From positions 124,001 through 188,000 of the forward strand of contig NZ_JAGGKD010000001.1 in assembly GCF_017873415.1 (NCBI RefSeq): a DNA stretch of 64,000 nt. Reading direction: 5' to 3'. Of the stretch, positions 27,674-35,565 are shown piece by piece. This stretch comes from Methanolobus bombayensis. Its GTDB lineage: Archaea > Halobacteriota > Methanosarcinia > Methanosarcinales > Methanosarcinaceae. The notes under the pieces were generated by a model. It was not told the origin of the DNA and ran no database searches. It was given only the letters and a program-made list of their open reading frames with translations. The position numbers were made by a program, and so were the translations under genes. Positions within the stretch are counted from its first letter, which is position 1, and the number at the start of each line of letters is the position of its first letter.

Positions 27674-28188
27674 CCTTTGAGAGAAATCTTGAGGTTGCAG
27701 AGCGACTGGCAGAACATCTGGATGCAGATATCCTGATGTTTAACAAAACCATCTTCAGAAAAGCATTTGAAGAATACGATGCTATCGTGGCAGTTTTCGC
27801 CACTGGAATTGTTGTCCGTGAGATAGCACCTCTTATAGAGGATAAGTGGAAGGATCCCGCAGTCATTGTGGTTGATTCTAACATGAATTTCGCAATTCCT
27901 CTGCTTGGTGGTCATCACGGTGGCAATGAGGTGGTCAGGAAGATCGCCGAGATCGGACCAGTACCTGTTGTAACTACTGCTACTGAGGTTCACAACAGGA
28001 ATTCTGTGGAAGGAATTGCCAAGTCCCTGGGCTGTGATATTGTTAACAAGCCGTCCACTGTTCAGGTGAATTGCGCTCTGCTTGATGAGGATGTTGAAGT
28101 CCTCGAAATAAAAGGTCCGAAGATCGTCATAGTCGGGGATGATGTTTCGGTCTTAAAAAGAGATGACGTAAAGGCTGAGAAGGAATGA
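27643..28188 (+). CDS. cbiG: CbiG N-terminal and central domains; non-canonical start
   Basis: CbiG opens the lactone ring of cobalt-precorrin-5A. The frame is open from the TAA at 27622-27624, but its first canonical start is ATG 27736. Recognisable family sequence (SIITFERN, VAERLAEHL) already lies upstream of that ATG. The only Shine-Dalgarno upstream, GGGAGG (27629-27634), is 8 nt before ATA 27643; starting there gives 181 aa. ATA initiation, recoding from cbiF or a sequencing error are all possible. Conserved blocks VFATGIVVREIAPL and GGHHGGNE are intact. The C-terminal CbiG domain is encoded by the next gene (ATGA overlap at 28185). Confidence 0.75.
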   Translation: MRSGTRTSIITFERNLEVAERLAEHLDADILMFNKTIFRKAFEEYDAIVAVFATGIVVREIAPLIEDKWKDPAVIVVDSNMNFAIPLLGGHHGGNEVVRKIAEIGPVPVVTTATEVHNRNSVEGIAKSLGCDIVNKPSTVQVNCALLDEDVEVLEIKGPKIVIVGDDVSVLKRDDVKAEKE

Positions 28189-28538
28189 TCATAGGTATCG
28201 GGGCCCGAAGGGGTATCGACTGTCAGGAGGCCATTGATGCAATAAGCAATGCACTTGAGGAGCTAGGAAGGGGCATTGATGAGGTCGAAGGGCTGGCATC
28301 AGCAAAACTGAAAGAGAACGAGACTGGACTGCATGAGGCAGCAAAAACACTCGGGCTAACTATTACATTCATAGATCACGACGAATTGAATAACTATGAT
28401 ACGCCGTCGGCTTCGCAGGCAAAACGCTTCGGGCTTACAGGTGTGGCAGAACCTGCCGCAATGGCGTTGTCGGAAAAAAAACAATTGATACTAAGGAAGA
28501 AAGTATATGGAAGGGTCACAATCGCAATCGCAGAGTAA
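28185..28538 (+). CDS. CbiG C-terminal domain / CobE-like protein
   Basis: 117 aa corresponding to the C-terminal CbiG (CobE-type) domain: GIGARRGIDCQE at the start and a GVAEPAA block near the end. In many bacteria this domain is fused to CbiG; here it is a separate gene overlapping the N-terminal part by 4 nt (ATGA), so both are likely made in equal amounts. Confidence 0.9.
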   Translation: MIIGIGARRGIDCQEAIDAISNALEELGRGIDEVEGLASAKLKENETGLHEAAKTLGLTITFIDHDELNNYDTPSASQAKRFGLTGVAEPAAMALSEKKQLILRKKVYGRVTIAIAE

Positions 28539-29298
28539 AGGAAAGCTTTACATTATCGGTATAGGTCCGGGCTCAGTTGAACAGCTCACAGTTAAGGCAA
28601 GGGATGTAATACTCACATCAGATTACATTGTCGGAAACGGTACCTATCTTGACCAGATGGCAAGCCTGCTGGACAAACAGGAGATTGTCCGCAGTGCCAT
28701 GGGTAAGGAAGTTGACCGCTCACGCAAGGCAGTGGAGCTTGCACAGAACAATGTCGTTTCCATGATAAGCGGTGGAGATGCAAACGTTTATGGAATGGCA
28801 GGGCTTGTCCTTGAAGTTGCAGAGCATGCAGGTCTTGATGTAGAGGTGGAAGTTCTCCCTGGTGTAACTGCAATTACAGCAGCAGCAAGTGTTGTTGGAG
28901 CGCCTATTGTCAATGACATGTGCACTGTAAGTCTCAGCGACCTTCTGACACCATGGGAAGTCATCGAAAAGAGACTTGATGCTGCAGCATCAGCAGATTT
29001 TGTCATGTCACTTTACAATCCAAAGAGCCGCCAGCGCAAATCAAATTTCTCAAAGGCAATTGAGATCATCAGAAAGTACAAGGATGACTCAGTTCCTGTA
29101 GCTCTCGTAAAAAATGCTCTGAGAGATAAAGATCAGGATTATGTTGTAACAACTCTTGGTGAAGTAATGGAACATAATGACTGGGTTGATATGAGCACAA
29201 CTATCCTTATAACAACAAACGACTCCCGTATATGGGATTCGCCTCACGGTAAGCGAATAATAACTCCAAGGGGGTATCATCGGAAATATGACTACTAA
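28507..29298 (+). CDS. cbiH: Cobalt-precorrin-3B C17-methyltransferase
   Basis: 263 aa tetrapyrrole methylase with GIGPGSVEQLTVKA at the N-terminus, SGGDANVYGMAG and the ring-contraction block SLSDLLTPWEVIEKR diagnostic of CbiH/CobJ. It overlaps the CobE-like gene by 32 nt and cbiC by 11 nt. Confidence 0.95.
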   Translation: MEGSQSQSQSKGKLYIIGIGPGSVEQLTVKARDVILTSDYIVGNGTYLDQMASLLDKQEIVRSAMGKEVDRSRKAVELAQNNVVSMISGGDANVYGMAGLVLEVAEHAGLDVEVEVLPGVTAITAAASVVGAPIVNDMCTVSLSDLLTPWEVIEKRLDAAASADFVMSLYNPKSRQRKSNFSKAIEIIRKYKDDSVPVALVKNALRDKDQDYVVTTLGEVMEHNDWVDMSTTILITTNDSRIWDSPHGKRIITPRGYHRKYDY

Positions 29299-30007
29299 AT
29301 CCAATAATAATGACACAAGTATTGAAGAACTTGTGGAGATGACAACTGAGATAGACCCAGAGCTTGTTTCTATCTGCAATGACCTTGGATCACAGACCGA
29401 TGAGGCCAAGGCAATTTACATGACAAGTCGTAACATTGCCCGAAAACTCGTAGGTGATGAAACATTAGAGGATAAGGTCAAACAGCGCTGTGTCACTTCT
29501 ACAGGTGACCCGGCAGTGGCAGATCTCATGCGCTTTGTGAACGATCCAATCAAGGCAGGTGTTGAGGCTATCAAAAAAGGTGCTCCTATTCTTGTTGACA
29601 TCAACATGGTCAAATCAGGTGTTACCAAGAGAGGTCACAATTGTGAGGTAATCTGTGTGCTTGACAAGGATGAAGATGCAGAATTTGCCAAAAAGTACGG
29701 TATCACAAGGACAGCAGCAGGTTTCCTTCAATGCAAGGATATTCTTGAAGGTTCAATTGTAGCCATTGGCAATGCACCATCTGCAGCATTTGCAGTGTGC
29801 AGGATGATCGAGCATGGCATCAAACCAGCTATTGTGGTAGGTACGCCAGTAGGCTTTGTCAATGCTGCAGAATCAAAGGAAGTTGTCAGGAACACACCGG
29901 TACCTTCCATCACATGTGTAGGAACACGTGGCGGAACGCCAATGGCAGTTGCCTGTGTAAATGAGCTCGTTGCAATAGCAAATGATGATGAATGTGTTAT
30001 TGACTGA
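29288..30007 (+). CDS. cbiC: Cobalt-precorrin-8 methylmutase
   Basis: 239 aa. Moves the C11 methyl to C12 to form cobyrinate. The STGDPAVADLMRF and VKSGVTKRGHN blocks, with the catalytic-type His, and GNAPSAAF are characteristic. Last gene of the cobalamin operon; cbiD, cbiE, cbiJ and cbiA are not in this window. Confidence 0.94.
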   Translation: MTTKSNNNDTSIEELVEMTTEIDPELVSICNDLGSQTDEAKAIYMTSRNIARKLVGDETLEDKVKQRCVTSTGDPAVADLMRFVNDPIKAGVEAIKKGAPILVDINMVKSGVTKRGHNCEVICVLDKDEDAEFAKKYGITRTAAGFLQCKDILEGSIVAIGNAPSAAFAVCRMIEHGIKPAIVVGTPVGFVNAAESKEVVRNTPVPSITCVGTRGGTPMAVACVNELVAIANDDECVID

Positions 30008-30037
30008 ACACATTCACTTTTCTGATTTTTCAATCGT

Positions 30038-30694
30038 TTATACCACATAAGCAGCTATATGGTTAGTGTAAACCATCCACAGTCCAACTATAATAAGCAC
30101 AACCCCTGCTCCTTTTTTTAGTTCAATATCATATTCTGATATCTTACTGAGCCTGTCGCCGGATATTTTAGCAGAATAGGCAATTATCAGCATTGGGATT
30201 GCAAAACCCATTGAATATATTATCAGAAGCCCTGCGCCATAAAATACGTTTCCCTCAAGTGCTACAAGGGTGAGTATTGATGCCAGTATTGGTCCCACAC
30301 ATGGTATCCATACTATTCCAAGAGACACTCCGATGACAATTCCTCCAATGAGTCCATTTCCTTCTGCATGGACTTTTCCGGTGTATTGTGACAGGGATGC
30401 AAATATATCTTTTTCCATTAGCATCGATGTACCCATAAAAATGATTATTAGCTCTGCAACAATTCTTAGTCCATCAAGATGGGGTAAAAAGTATTCTCCG
30501 AATGCTGATGCTGCAATACCCATTATAGTGAACGAGAAAGTAAGTCCTGCAATTATTGCCAGAGGGCGAAGCCTACTGTTACCTGTTGAATATGCAAGTA
30601 CAATAGGAAGCAAGGGTAATACACAGGGTGAGAGAACGCTCACAATACCTGCAAAAAAGGATGCCAGTGGAGTTAACGTGCCTGCATCGACCAT
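30038..30694 (-). CDS. CcdA-type membrane thiol-disulfide transporter
   Basis: 218 aa with six predicted helices and the two conserved membrane cysteines in SPCVLPLLPI and IPCVGPILAS. CcdA/DsbD-type proteins pass electrons from cytoplasmic thioredoxin to the outside of the membrane. Its ATG directly follows the stop of the thioredoxin-like gene (TAAATG), so the two are coupled. Confidence 0.92.
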   Translation of the reverse strand: MVDAGTLTPLASFFAGIVSVLSPCVLPLLPIVLAYSTGNSRLRPLAIIAGLTFSFTIMGIAASAFGEYFLPHLDGLRIVAELIIIFMGTSMLMEKDIFASLSQYTGKVHAEGNGLIGGIVIGVSLGIVWIPCVGPILASILTLVALEGNVFYGAGLLIIYSMGFAIPMLIIAYSAKISGDRLSKISEYDIELKKGAGVVLIIVGLWMVYTNHIAAYVV

Positions 30695-31180
30695 TTAATC
30701 AACTGCTGATCTCCTGTATTCTATTGCATTGTCCAGAGCATCTGTAAATGTACCTTTTGATGTCAGGCCGATGTGTCTTGCAGAAATCCTGTCTGTGGTA
30801 GTCTGTCCGTCATCTCCCATGTATATATATCCATTTTCGCTGTTTTCAACAATAATGAACGAGTCAGGGATTGAATATACGTTAAAACTGGCAGCAAGTG
30901 TTCCGGCTTTATCTGTATTAAGGTACACAACCGATGCTTTTCCTTCATATTCAAGTGAAATATCTGCCATTATGGGTTTTTGTGCGGTACATGCCGGACA
31001 CCATTCTGCTCCTATCTCTACCAGAACAGGTCCCTGTGCTACTAAGTCATCAAGTTCCTGTGCACCTGTGATTTCTATTACTGCACTATTCTCCATTGCT
31101 TCTTTATTGTCACCTATCATTCCTGCAACTATAAAGAGAACTGAAATTACAATTATTACTGGCAGAATTAGTTTATTCAT
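30695..31180 (-). CDS. Membrane-anchored thioredoxin-like protein
   Basis: 161 aa. One N-terminal membrane helix (about 4-22) acts as signal anchor, followed by a thioredoxin fold with active-site WCPAC. It most likely faces outside and receives electrons from the adjacent CcdA. The targets are exported or membrane proteins with disulfides (inference). Confidence 0.9.
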   Translation of the reverse strand: MNKLILPVIIVISVLFIVAGMIGDNKEAMENSAVIEITGAQELDDLVAQGPVLVEIGAEWCPACTAQKPIMADISLEYEGKASVVYLNTDKAGTLAASFNVYSIPDSFIIVENSENGYIYMGDDGQTTTDRISARHIGLTSKGTFTDALDNAIEYRRSAVD

Positions 31181-31230
31181 CTTATCACATTTTTGATTTA
31201 GGTTTTTTAGCTTTTGTCTGGCTTATATTT

Positions 31231-31252
31231 AAAGTATAATGATTTATACTTT
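31231..31252. promoter_or_regulatory. Inverted repeat, 9-bp arms, upstream of thioredoxin gene
   Basis: AAAGTATAA and TTATACTTT are perfect inverted arms around TGAT. A minus-strand TATA-like box (about 31222-31233) touches the repeat, so it could be an operator of the thioredoxin-ccdA operon. It might instead be a hairpin at the 3' end of the upstream reductase transcript. Confidence 0.4.
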
Positions 31253-31302
31253 GTGTATGCTTTTGTCACAAAAGAACAAAACCCATTATCAAAAAGAAAA
31301 TA

Positions 31303-31992
31303 TTATTGCTCAGGATCTACAAGAACCTTCCATTTAAGAAGAACACCTTCTTCGATTTTTTCAGTATCAATGAGCTCTAGTTTCTGTATCTCTTTTTCAG
31401 TGAAACCTTCACCATCTGTAAAAGTAGGCGCGCTTTTTCCACCAATTATCAGGTTTCCCACAAAAGTATATATCTCATCAACAAGCCCGCTGCATATCAT
31501 TCCCCAATTAAGTGTCGCACCACCTTCAACCATCAGACGTTCAATTCCCTGGTCTTTAAGTTCTGACATGGTTTTTTTGAGGTCTACTTTTTCCTTGCCA
31601 GCAACAAGAATTGTCGCCTGTTCCTTCAAAAGATTCACTTTATCCGCCGGAGCAGACTCAGAAACAATTATAAAGCGTTTTCCGGTTCCCTTTTTAAAGA
31701 TATCTGCAGTAAGTGGTGTTCTGGCTTGACTGTCAATAATTATTCTTGCTGGATTTTCTTCCTTGCCTGAACTGATCCTTTCTTTTTTGAGTTTGGGAGA
31801 TTTAACGGTCAGGCTTGGGTCATCAGCCAGTACTGTTCCAATACCTACCATTACTGCATCAGATCCTGCGCGCAGTTCATCCATGCGGTTAAAATCCACC
31901 TGTCCTGAAATTCTTACCTGCTTTCTTTCCTTTGTGGATATCTTTCCATCGGCAGACATTGCTGAATTTATAAATACAAATGGGCGTTCCAT
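31303..31992 (-). CDS. Diaminohydroxyphosphoribosylaminopyrimidine-type reductase (RibD-C family)
   Basis: 229 aa from ATG 31992 (MERPFVFINSAMSADGKIS); an ATG at 32034 would add 14 unrelated residues. The fold and motifs (SADGKIS, VGIGTVLADDPSLTV, MVEGGATLNWG) match the archaeal 2,5-diamino-6-ribosylamino-pyrimidinone 5'-phosphate reductase of riboflavin and deazaflavin synthesis. It uses NAD(P)H. Confidence 0.9.
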   Translation of the reverse strand: MERPFVFINSAMSADGKISTKERKQVRISGQVDFNRMDELRAGSDAVMVGIGTVLADDPSLTVKSPKLKKERISSGKEENPARIIIDSQARTPLTADIFKKGTGKRFIIVSESAPADKVNLLKEQATILVAGKEKVDLKKTMSELKDQGIERLMVEGGATLNWGMICSGLVDEIYTFVGNLIIGGKSAPTFTDGEGFTEKEIQKLELIDTEKIEEGVLLKWKVLVDPEQ

Positions 31993-32046
31993 TGGAATCA
32001 CTATAAAAAAAGATTGTATGGGTATGTAACCCATGATTGATTTATA

Positions 32047-32904
32047 TTAATTATCGTAGTTTACAATCGCTTTCATAATATTGCGGTCGCGCAGAAGCCC
32101 CAGGAATTTCTGGTTTGCATTGACGATTGGAATCTGGTCTATCTTATTCCTCTTCATCTTCAAAGCACATTCGCTGACTCCTGATATGTATGCAGCTTTT
32201 ACAAGATCACTGACCATGACATCCTTCACAGGGATATCAGGGACTTTGACCCTTGAAACACTGTAATAGATGCTCATGGTATCTCTCATGGATTCCCATG
32301 TCCATTCATCGTCGTCTGAACCATTGGACATATCTGACATCTCAACGGAATCTTCAATTACGCTGGCACTGATGATATCGCGGTCAGTGATTATTCCTAC
32401 AACTTCAAGATTACTGTCTATTACTGGTGCTGCTTTTGATTTTGCAAGCTCCATAACTCTTGCGGCAACATTTAGAGGAGTGTCAGTCCATATTGGCACA
32501 ACAGTTTTATTCATATATTGACCAACATGGTCAGTTATGTCAAGCTCTGCAATGGATGCAACGATATCTGCAACAGATATGATTCCTACAAGCTTTTCAT
32601 CCTTTACAACAGGCAATCTTCTAATGTTGTTATCCAGAAGGACCTTTGCAGCATAGACTATACTTTCTTCAGGGCTGATTACCAGCGGATCACGTGTCAT
32701 CAAAAGTGCAAGCTGTTCTTCTTCAGGGTTTTTCAGAAGGTTCGCTCTACTTACGATTCCTACAAGTTTACCATCTTTTAGTACAGGTAATCCGGACACT
32801 CTTTTTTCTTTGAGAAGAGTATGGACTTCATCTCTCGATCCTGGAAGAGTTGCAAAGGCAACTTCTGTCCTCATTATGTCAGAGATCTTGATGTTTTTTG
32901 GCAT
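32047..32904 (-). CDS. Four-CBS-domain protein
   Basis: 285 aa made of two CBS pairs (about 8-115 and 130-280), with the repeated patterns VxDIM, GLPVLKDGKLVGIVS and PVVKDEKLVGIIS. CBS pairs bind adenosyl nucleotides and act as energy or nucleotide sensors. No catalytic or DNA-binding domain. It lies 12 nt after the UspA gene, so both may form a small nucleotide-sensing operon. Confidence 0.88.
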   Translation of the reverse strand: MPKNIKISDIMRTEVAFATLPGSRDEVHTLLKEKRVSGLPVLKDGKLVGIVSRANLLKNPEEEQLALLMTRDPLVISPEESIVYAAKVLLDNNIRRLPVVKDEKLVGIISVADIVASIAELDITDHVGQYMNKTVVPIWTDTPLNVAARVMELAKSKAAPVIDSNLEVVGIITDRDIISASVIEDSVEMSDMSNGSDDDEWTWESMRDTMSIYYSVSRVKVPDIPVKDVMVSDLVKAAYISGVSECALKMKRNKIDQIPIVNANQKFLGLLRDRNIMKAIVNYDN

Positions 32905-32916
32905 ATTGGAAACTCC

Positions 32917-33375
32917 TTATTCTTCTTCCCCGGAATCGCCACGTACTACAAGTACAGGCACCTTTGAGTTCCTTGTGACCTTTTCTGCGACACTTCCAAG
33001 CAGGAATCTGTCAAATCCGGTCTTTCCGAGAGTTCCCATAACTATGAGGTCAATGTTGTTATTATCAGAAAATTCGATTATCTCATGACTTGGATTTCCT
33101 TCAAGGACCACGGTTTCAACATTAACACCTTCCTTCTTTGCAAGGTCTTCAACTGTCTCAGTTGCACCGTTTGCTTCTTTTTCGAGAAGCTCATACATCA
33201 TTTCCCAGCCTGCATCCATAGGGATCGATGCAAAAGCTGCAGTGTCAACAACATATCCTGCATACAATTTCGCACCACTCATTTTAGCAAGTTCAACACT
33301 GTGGAGAACTGCTTTCCTGTTTTGTTCGGATCCATCGGTTGCAATAAATATATTTTTATACAGAGTACTTGTCAT
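32917..33375 (-). CDS. Universal stress protein
   Basis: 152 aa single Usp domain beginning IFIATDGSEQN. The ATP-binding loop GTLGKTGFDRFLLGSVAEKV near the C-terminus matches the G-2x-G-9x-G(S/T) pattern. Cytoplasmic nucleotide-binding protein of unknown target. Directly upstream of the CBS protein. Confidence 0.93.
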   Translation of the reverse strand: MTSTLYKNIFIATDGSEQNRKAVLHSVELAKMSGAKLYAGYVVDTAAFASIPMDAGWEMMYELLEKEANGATETVEDLAKKEGVNVETVVLEGNPSHEIIEFSDNNNIDLIVMGTLGKTGFDRFLLGSVAEKVTRNSKVPVLVVRGDSGEEE

Positions 33376-33404
33376 TGTCCCTCTCCTTTGTGAATATTCC
33401 CTGT

Positions 33405-34511
33405 TTATATCATTACTGATAATATATCATCGGGTCGCGCTCTTCTTACAATTCCACTTATTGTTTCCCTTATCCCTGTGAGATTGTTAGAGTTCCCGTT
33501 AATGATCATTATTTTTGATTTATTTCCTTCCAGAATAGAACCTGTTTTCTCAAGTCCTAATATTGTTGCACCCATAAGTGTACACATCATAAATACTTGT
33601 CTGTCATCTATACCAAAAATTTTGGATAACATTTCCATCTCCGAGAACATGTTTGCTGAATTAAGCATTACGTTGTCGGTTCCCACTGCCACTTTTATGC
33701 CTTCATCAAGCATTTTTGTCACAGGTGCCATCCCTACTTCTGTTATAAAGTTTGATCTGGGGCAAACAACTATAGGTATATCATTTTCTGAAACTTTTTT
33801 GAGATCCTGTTTTTCTGCATGGGTCATATGAATAAGTATGTCGGGATCCAGTGACAGTGCCTTATCTATATCACTCCGGTCATTCTCTCCTGAATGTATT
33901 GCAAATGTTGCGCCATGTTTTGAAGCTTGTTCCCTTGCAGTTTCCAGTATGCTCATGTCCATGTCATTAGTACCACTCATTCCAAGGCCATCAGCATTTG
34001 CAAGCAAGTCGTGCAATTCAGCACTAAGCTTGTCTTCATCCTCTGTTTGCACGGGTCTGGCAAATATTCTTTCTTCTATCTCTGATGAATTAAGGGCTTC
34101 TTTTAGAAGATTGATTCCGTTGATGCCACCTTCTCTGAAATCTGCAAAGGCACATGTTCCTGTATAATTCATGTCACATATCGAACTTTTCATAGCTCCG
34201 ATCATTTCATCACGCGGTGTGCTGTTCAATATGCGGTGTTTAAGTCCGTCAGGTGGTTTAACAAGCTGACCCAGATCTCTTTTGACATAGTGTCCGATGG
34301 TTTCACCAAGTTCAGGATCCTTGCATACAGAGTCTCCTATATGGGTGTGTGCATTTACAAAACAGGGTGCGATGATTAGTTGTGAATCGGTTTTTTTTTC
34401 ATGCACTTCCTTGATGATACCGTCATCTATGACAATATAACCCTCAATGACCTCTGCATCAGGTCCGTATATTATTTTACCGGATATCGTTTGTTCCCAG
34501 GACATGGACAT
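33405..34511 (-). CDS. Amidohydrolase (deaminase/chlorohydrolase-like)
   Basis: 368 aa metal-dependent hydrolase: HxH in NAHTHIGD, later histidines in AIHSGEN and IHMTHAEK, and the late Asp in VGTDNVML. It resembles the SAH/MTA deaminase and chlorohydrolase branch, which removes amino groups from nucleosides or related compounds. The substrate is not certain. It diverges from the structured RNA at about 34609. Confidence 0.85.
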   Translation of the reverse strand: MSMSWEQTISGKIIYGPDAEVIEGYIVIDDGIIKEVHEKKTDSQLIIAPCFVNAHTHIGDSVCKDPELGETIGHYVKRDLGQLVKPPDGLKHRILNSTPRDEMIGAMKSSICDMNYTGTCAFADFREGGINGINLLKEALNSSEIEERIFARPVQTEDEDKLSAELHDLLANADGLGMSGTNDMDMSILETAREQASKHGATFAIHSGENDRSDIDKALSLDPDILIHMTHAEKQDLKKVSENDIPIVVCPRSNFITEVGMAPVTKMLDEGIKVAVGTDNVMLNSANMFSEMEMLSKIFGIDDRQVFMMCTLMGATILGLEKTGSILEGNKSKIMIINGNSNNLTGIRETISGIVRRARPDDILSVMI

Positions 34512-34586
34512 GAATTAATTGTTTTAATCCTTTATAAGCACATATCAGGTATGCACTCATTAAGTCAGTGTTTTCAAAACGTCATC

Positions 34587-34593
34587 TTTATAT
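34587..34593 (+). promoter_or_regulatory. TATA box of the 34.6-kb RNA gene
   Basis: TTTATAT centred near 34590 predicts transcription starting near 34612-34616, at or just inside the 5' strand of the closing helix of the RNA (34609). Confidence 0.5.
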
Positions 34594-34608
34594 GCCTGAC
34601 CTGTAGTA

Positions 34609-34797
34609 GATAATCATGCGTATTGTTAGGTCCTTGCATGAGAGCATGGCAGAGCCTATCTGTGATTGTATAGACAACCTCAATACGGAACACTGGATAG
34701 TGCGATAAAGCCTGTCACGAGGGAAACCGGGAAGGACAGCGGAAAATCCAATAGGATGATCTTCCGGAGTTAGTGCGCCAGACGACAGCATTATCCT
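34609..34797 (+). ncRNA. Structured RNA of unknown type, about 190 nt
   Basis: No protein frame explains this region. Helices seen by eye: closing GATAAT..TGC (34609-34619) with GCATTATC (34788-34797); CGTATTG (34619-34625) with CAATACG (34681-34687); AGGT/ACCT just inside; hairpin CATG-AGAG-CATG; hairpin CACT-GGAT-AGTG (34691-34702); CTGTC (34712-34716) with GACAG (34735-34739) capped by GG-GAAA-CC; CGGAA (34740-34744) with TTCCG (34762-34766) enclosing ATCC-AATA-GGAT. A TATA box lies upstream and a T-run (34813-34817) downstream. It does not show the conserved cores of RNase P RNA or SRP RNA. It may be a free ncRNA or a leader element of the DUF167 gene 57 nt downstream. Confidence 0.6.
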
Positions 34798-34853
34798 TCT
34801 TCTCATTCGGGTCTTTTTATTTGATCGATCTTTATATGGAGAATCTGGCAACA

Positions 34854-35177
34854 ATGTCTTTTGAGGATGCTTTAAAAAAGGTTGATTCCGGGGTCATTAT
34901 TGACATTGAGGTAACGCCGGGATCAAAATTTCTCTCTGTACCGAGTGGCTATAATCCCTGGAGAAAACGAATTGAGGTTCGTTTATCTCAGAATGCTCAG
35001 AAAGGAAAAGCAAATGAGCAACTTATTGCTGCATTAGCAGAGCTATTCGGACTTCGTAATTCTGATGTTTCTTTTGTTAACGGGATGCATAATTCAAAAA
35101 AATCACTTCTTTTGCAGGATGCTGACCATTCTCATGTTACTGAAGTTCTCAGGCATAAACTGTTTGATGATTCCTGA
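34854..35177 (+). CDS. DUF167/YggU-family protein
   Basis: 107 aa from ATG 34854, with ATG 34836 as an alternative. Small alpha/beta domain with the family pattern VTPGSK..., LSQNAQKGKANEQLI and DVSFVNG. Function unknown; widely conserved in archaea, bacteria and eukaryotes. It immediately follows the structured RNA. Confidence 0.88.
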   Translation: MSFEDALKKVDSGVIIDIEVTPGSKFLSVPSGYNPWRKRIEVRLSQNAQKGKANEQLIAALAELFGLRNSDVSFVNGMHNSKKSLLLQDADHSHVTEVLRHKLFDDS

Positions 35178-35247
35178 TGTGTCTTATGGTTTTGATTATT
35201 GGGTGCTGGACGTTTGGTTTGAATACTTTCACCTCGCTTGCCTTCTC

Positions 35248-35258
35248 TTAATATATAC
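35248..35258 (+). promoter_or_regulatory. TATA box of the 26-codon ORF
   Basis: TTAATATATAC predicts initiation near 35279, giving a leader of about 10 nt that contains the GAGGTG Shine-Dalgarno of the small ORF. Confidence 0.5.
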
Positions 35259-35289
35259 AGATGACAATCTAGTATCTGAGGTGAACTAC

Positions 35290-35370
35290 ATGGATGAATA
35301 TTTCGAAAACCTGGTAGAAAGAGCAAACTACTACGAACAGTTTGAAGAAGTCGTTCGCTATTACAAGTAA
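35290..35370 (+). CDS. 26-aa acidic small protein, unknown
   Basis: ATG 35290 follows GAGGTG (35278-35283) by 6 nt; stop TAA at 35368-35370. The product is acidic and aromatic (starts MDEYFENLVERANYY, ends VVRYYK), with spacing compatible with one amphipathic helix. Its last four codons and stop form the 5' arm of a 13-bp stem. Small regulatory proteins of this size exist in Methanosarcina (for example sP26, which acts on glutamine synthetase), but no relationship is claimed. Confidence 0.6.
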   Translation: MDEYFENLVERANYYEQFEEVVRYYK

Positions 35371-35449
35371 TTTCATTACGCCTGTCGTAACGAACCCCTC
35401 CAATCCCGAAACGTTTGCTTTCGATTGCGACAGGTCTTACTTGTAATAG
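35358..35449 (+). ncRNA. Large multi-part hairpin overlapping the small ORF end
   Basis: CTATTACAAGTAA (35358-35370) pairs perfectly with TTACTTGTAATAG (35437-35449). Inside, CCTGTCG (35381-35387) pairs with CGACAGG (35428-35434). Inside that, CAATC (35401-35405) pairs with GATTG (35423-35427), and GAAA with TTTC closes a 7-nt loop. A T-rich tract follows (35456-35475). It could be an elaborate terminator or the 3' domain of a dual-function RNA. Confidence 0.6.
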
Positions 35450-35565
35450 TAATCTATTTTTAACTTTGTTTTATTTAATGTTTTCAAAGGCCATGCTTTA
35501 ATTAAATGAAATGTAATTCTCAATTCGATTTATTTACTAATTAAAAAGCAACGGATTTTATCTAA

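Noticed and set aside
34609-34797. RNase P RNA or SRP RNA in the 34.6-kb structured region
   Set aside because: The conserved P4 strands of RNase P and the GNAR/AGCAGC region of SRP RNA helix 8 are not present.
34773-34853. Upstream extension of the DUF167 protein
   Set aside because: It would overlap the structured RNA and its T-run, and the added residues lack family similarity.
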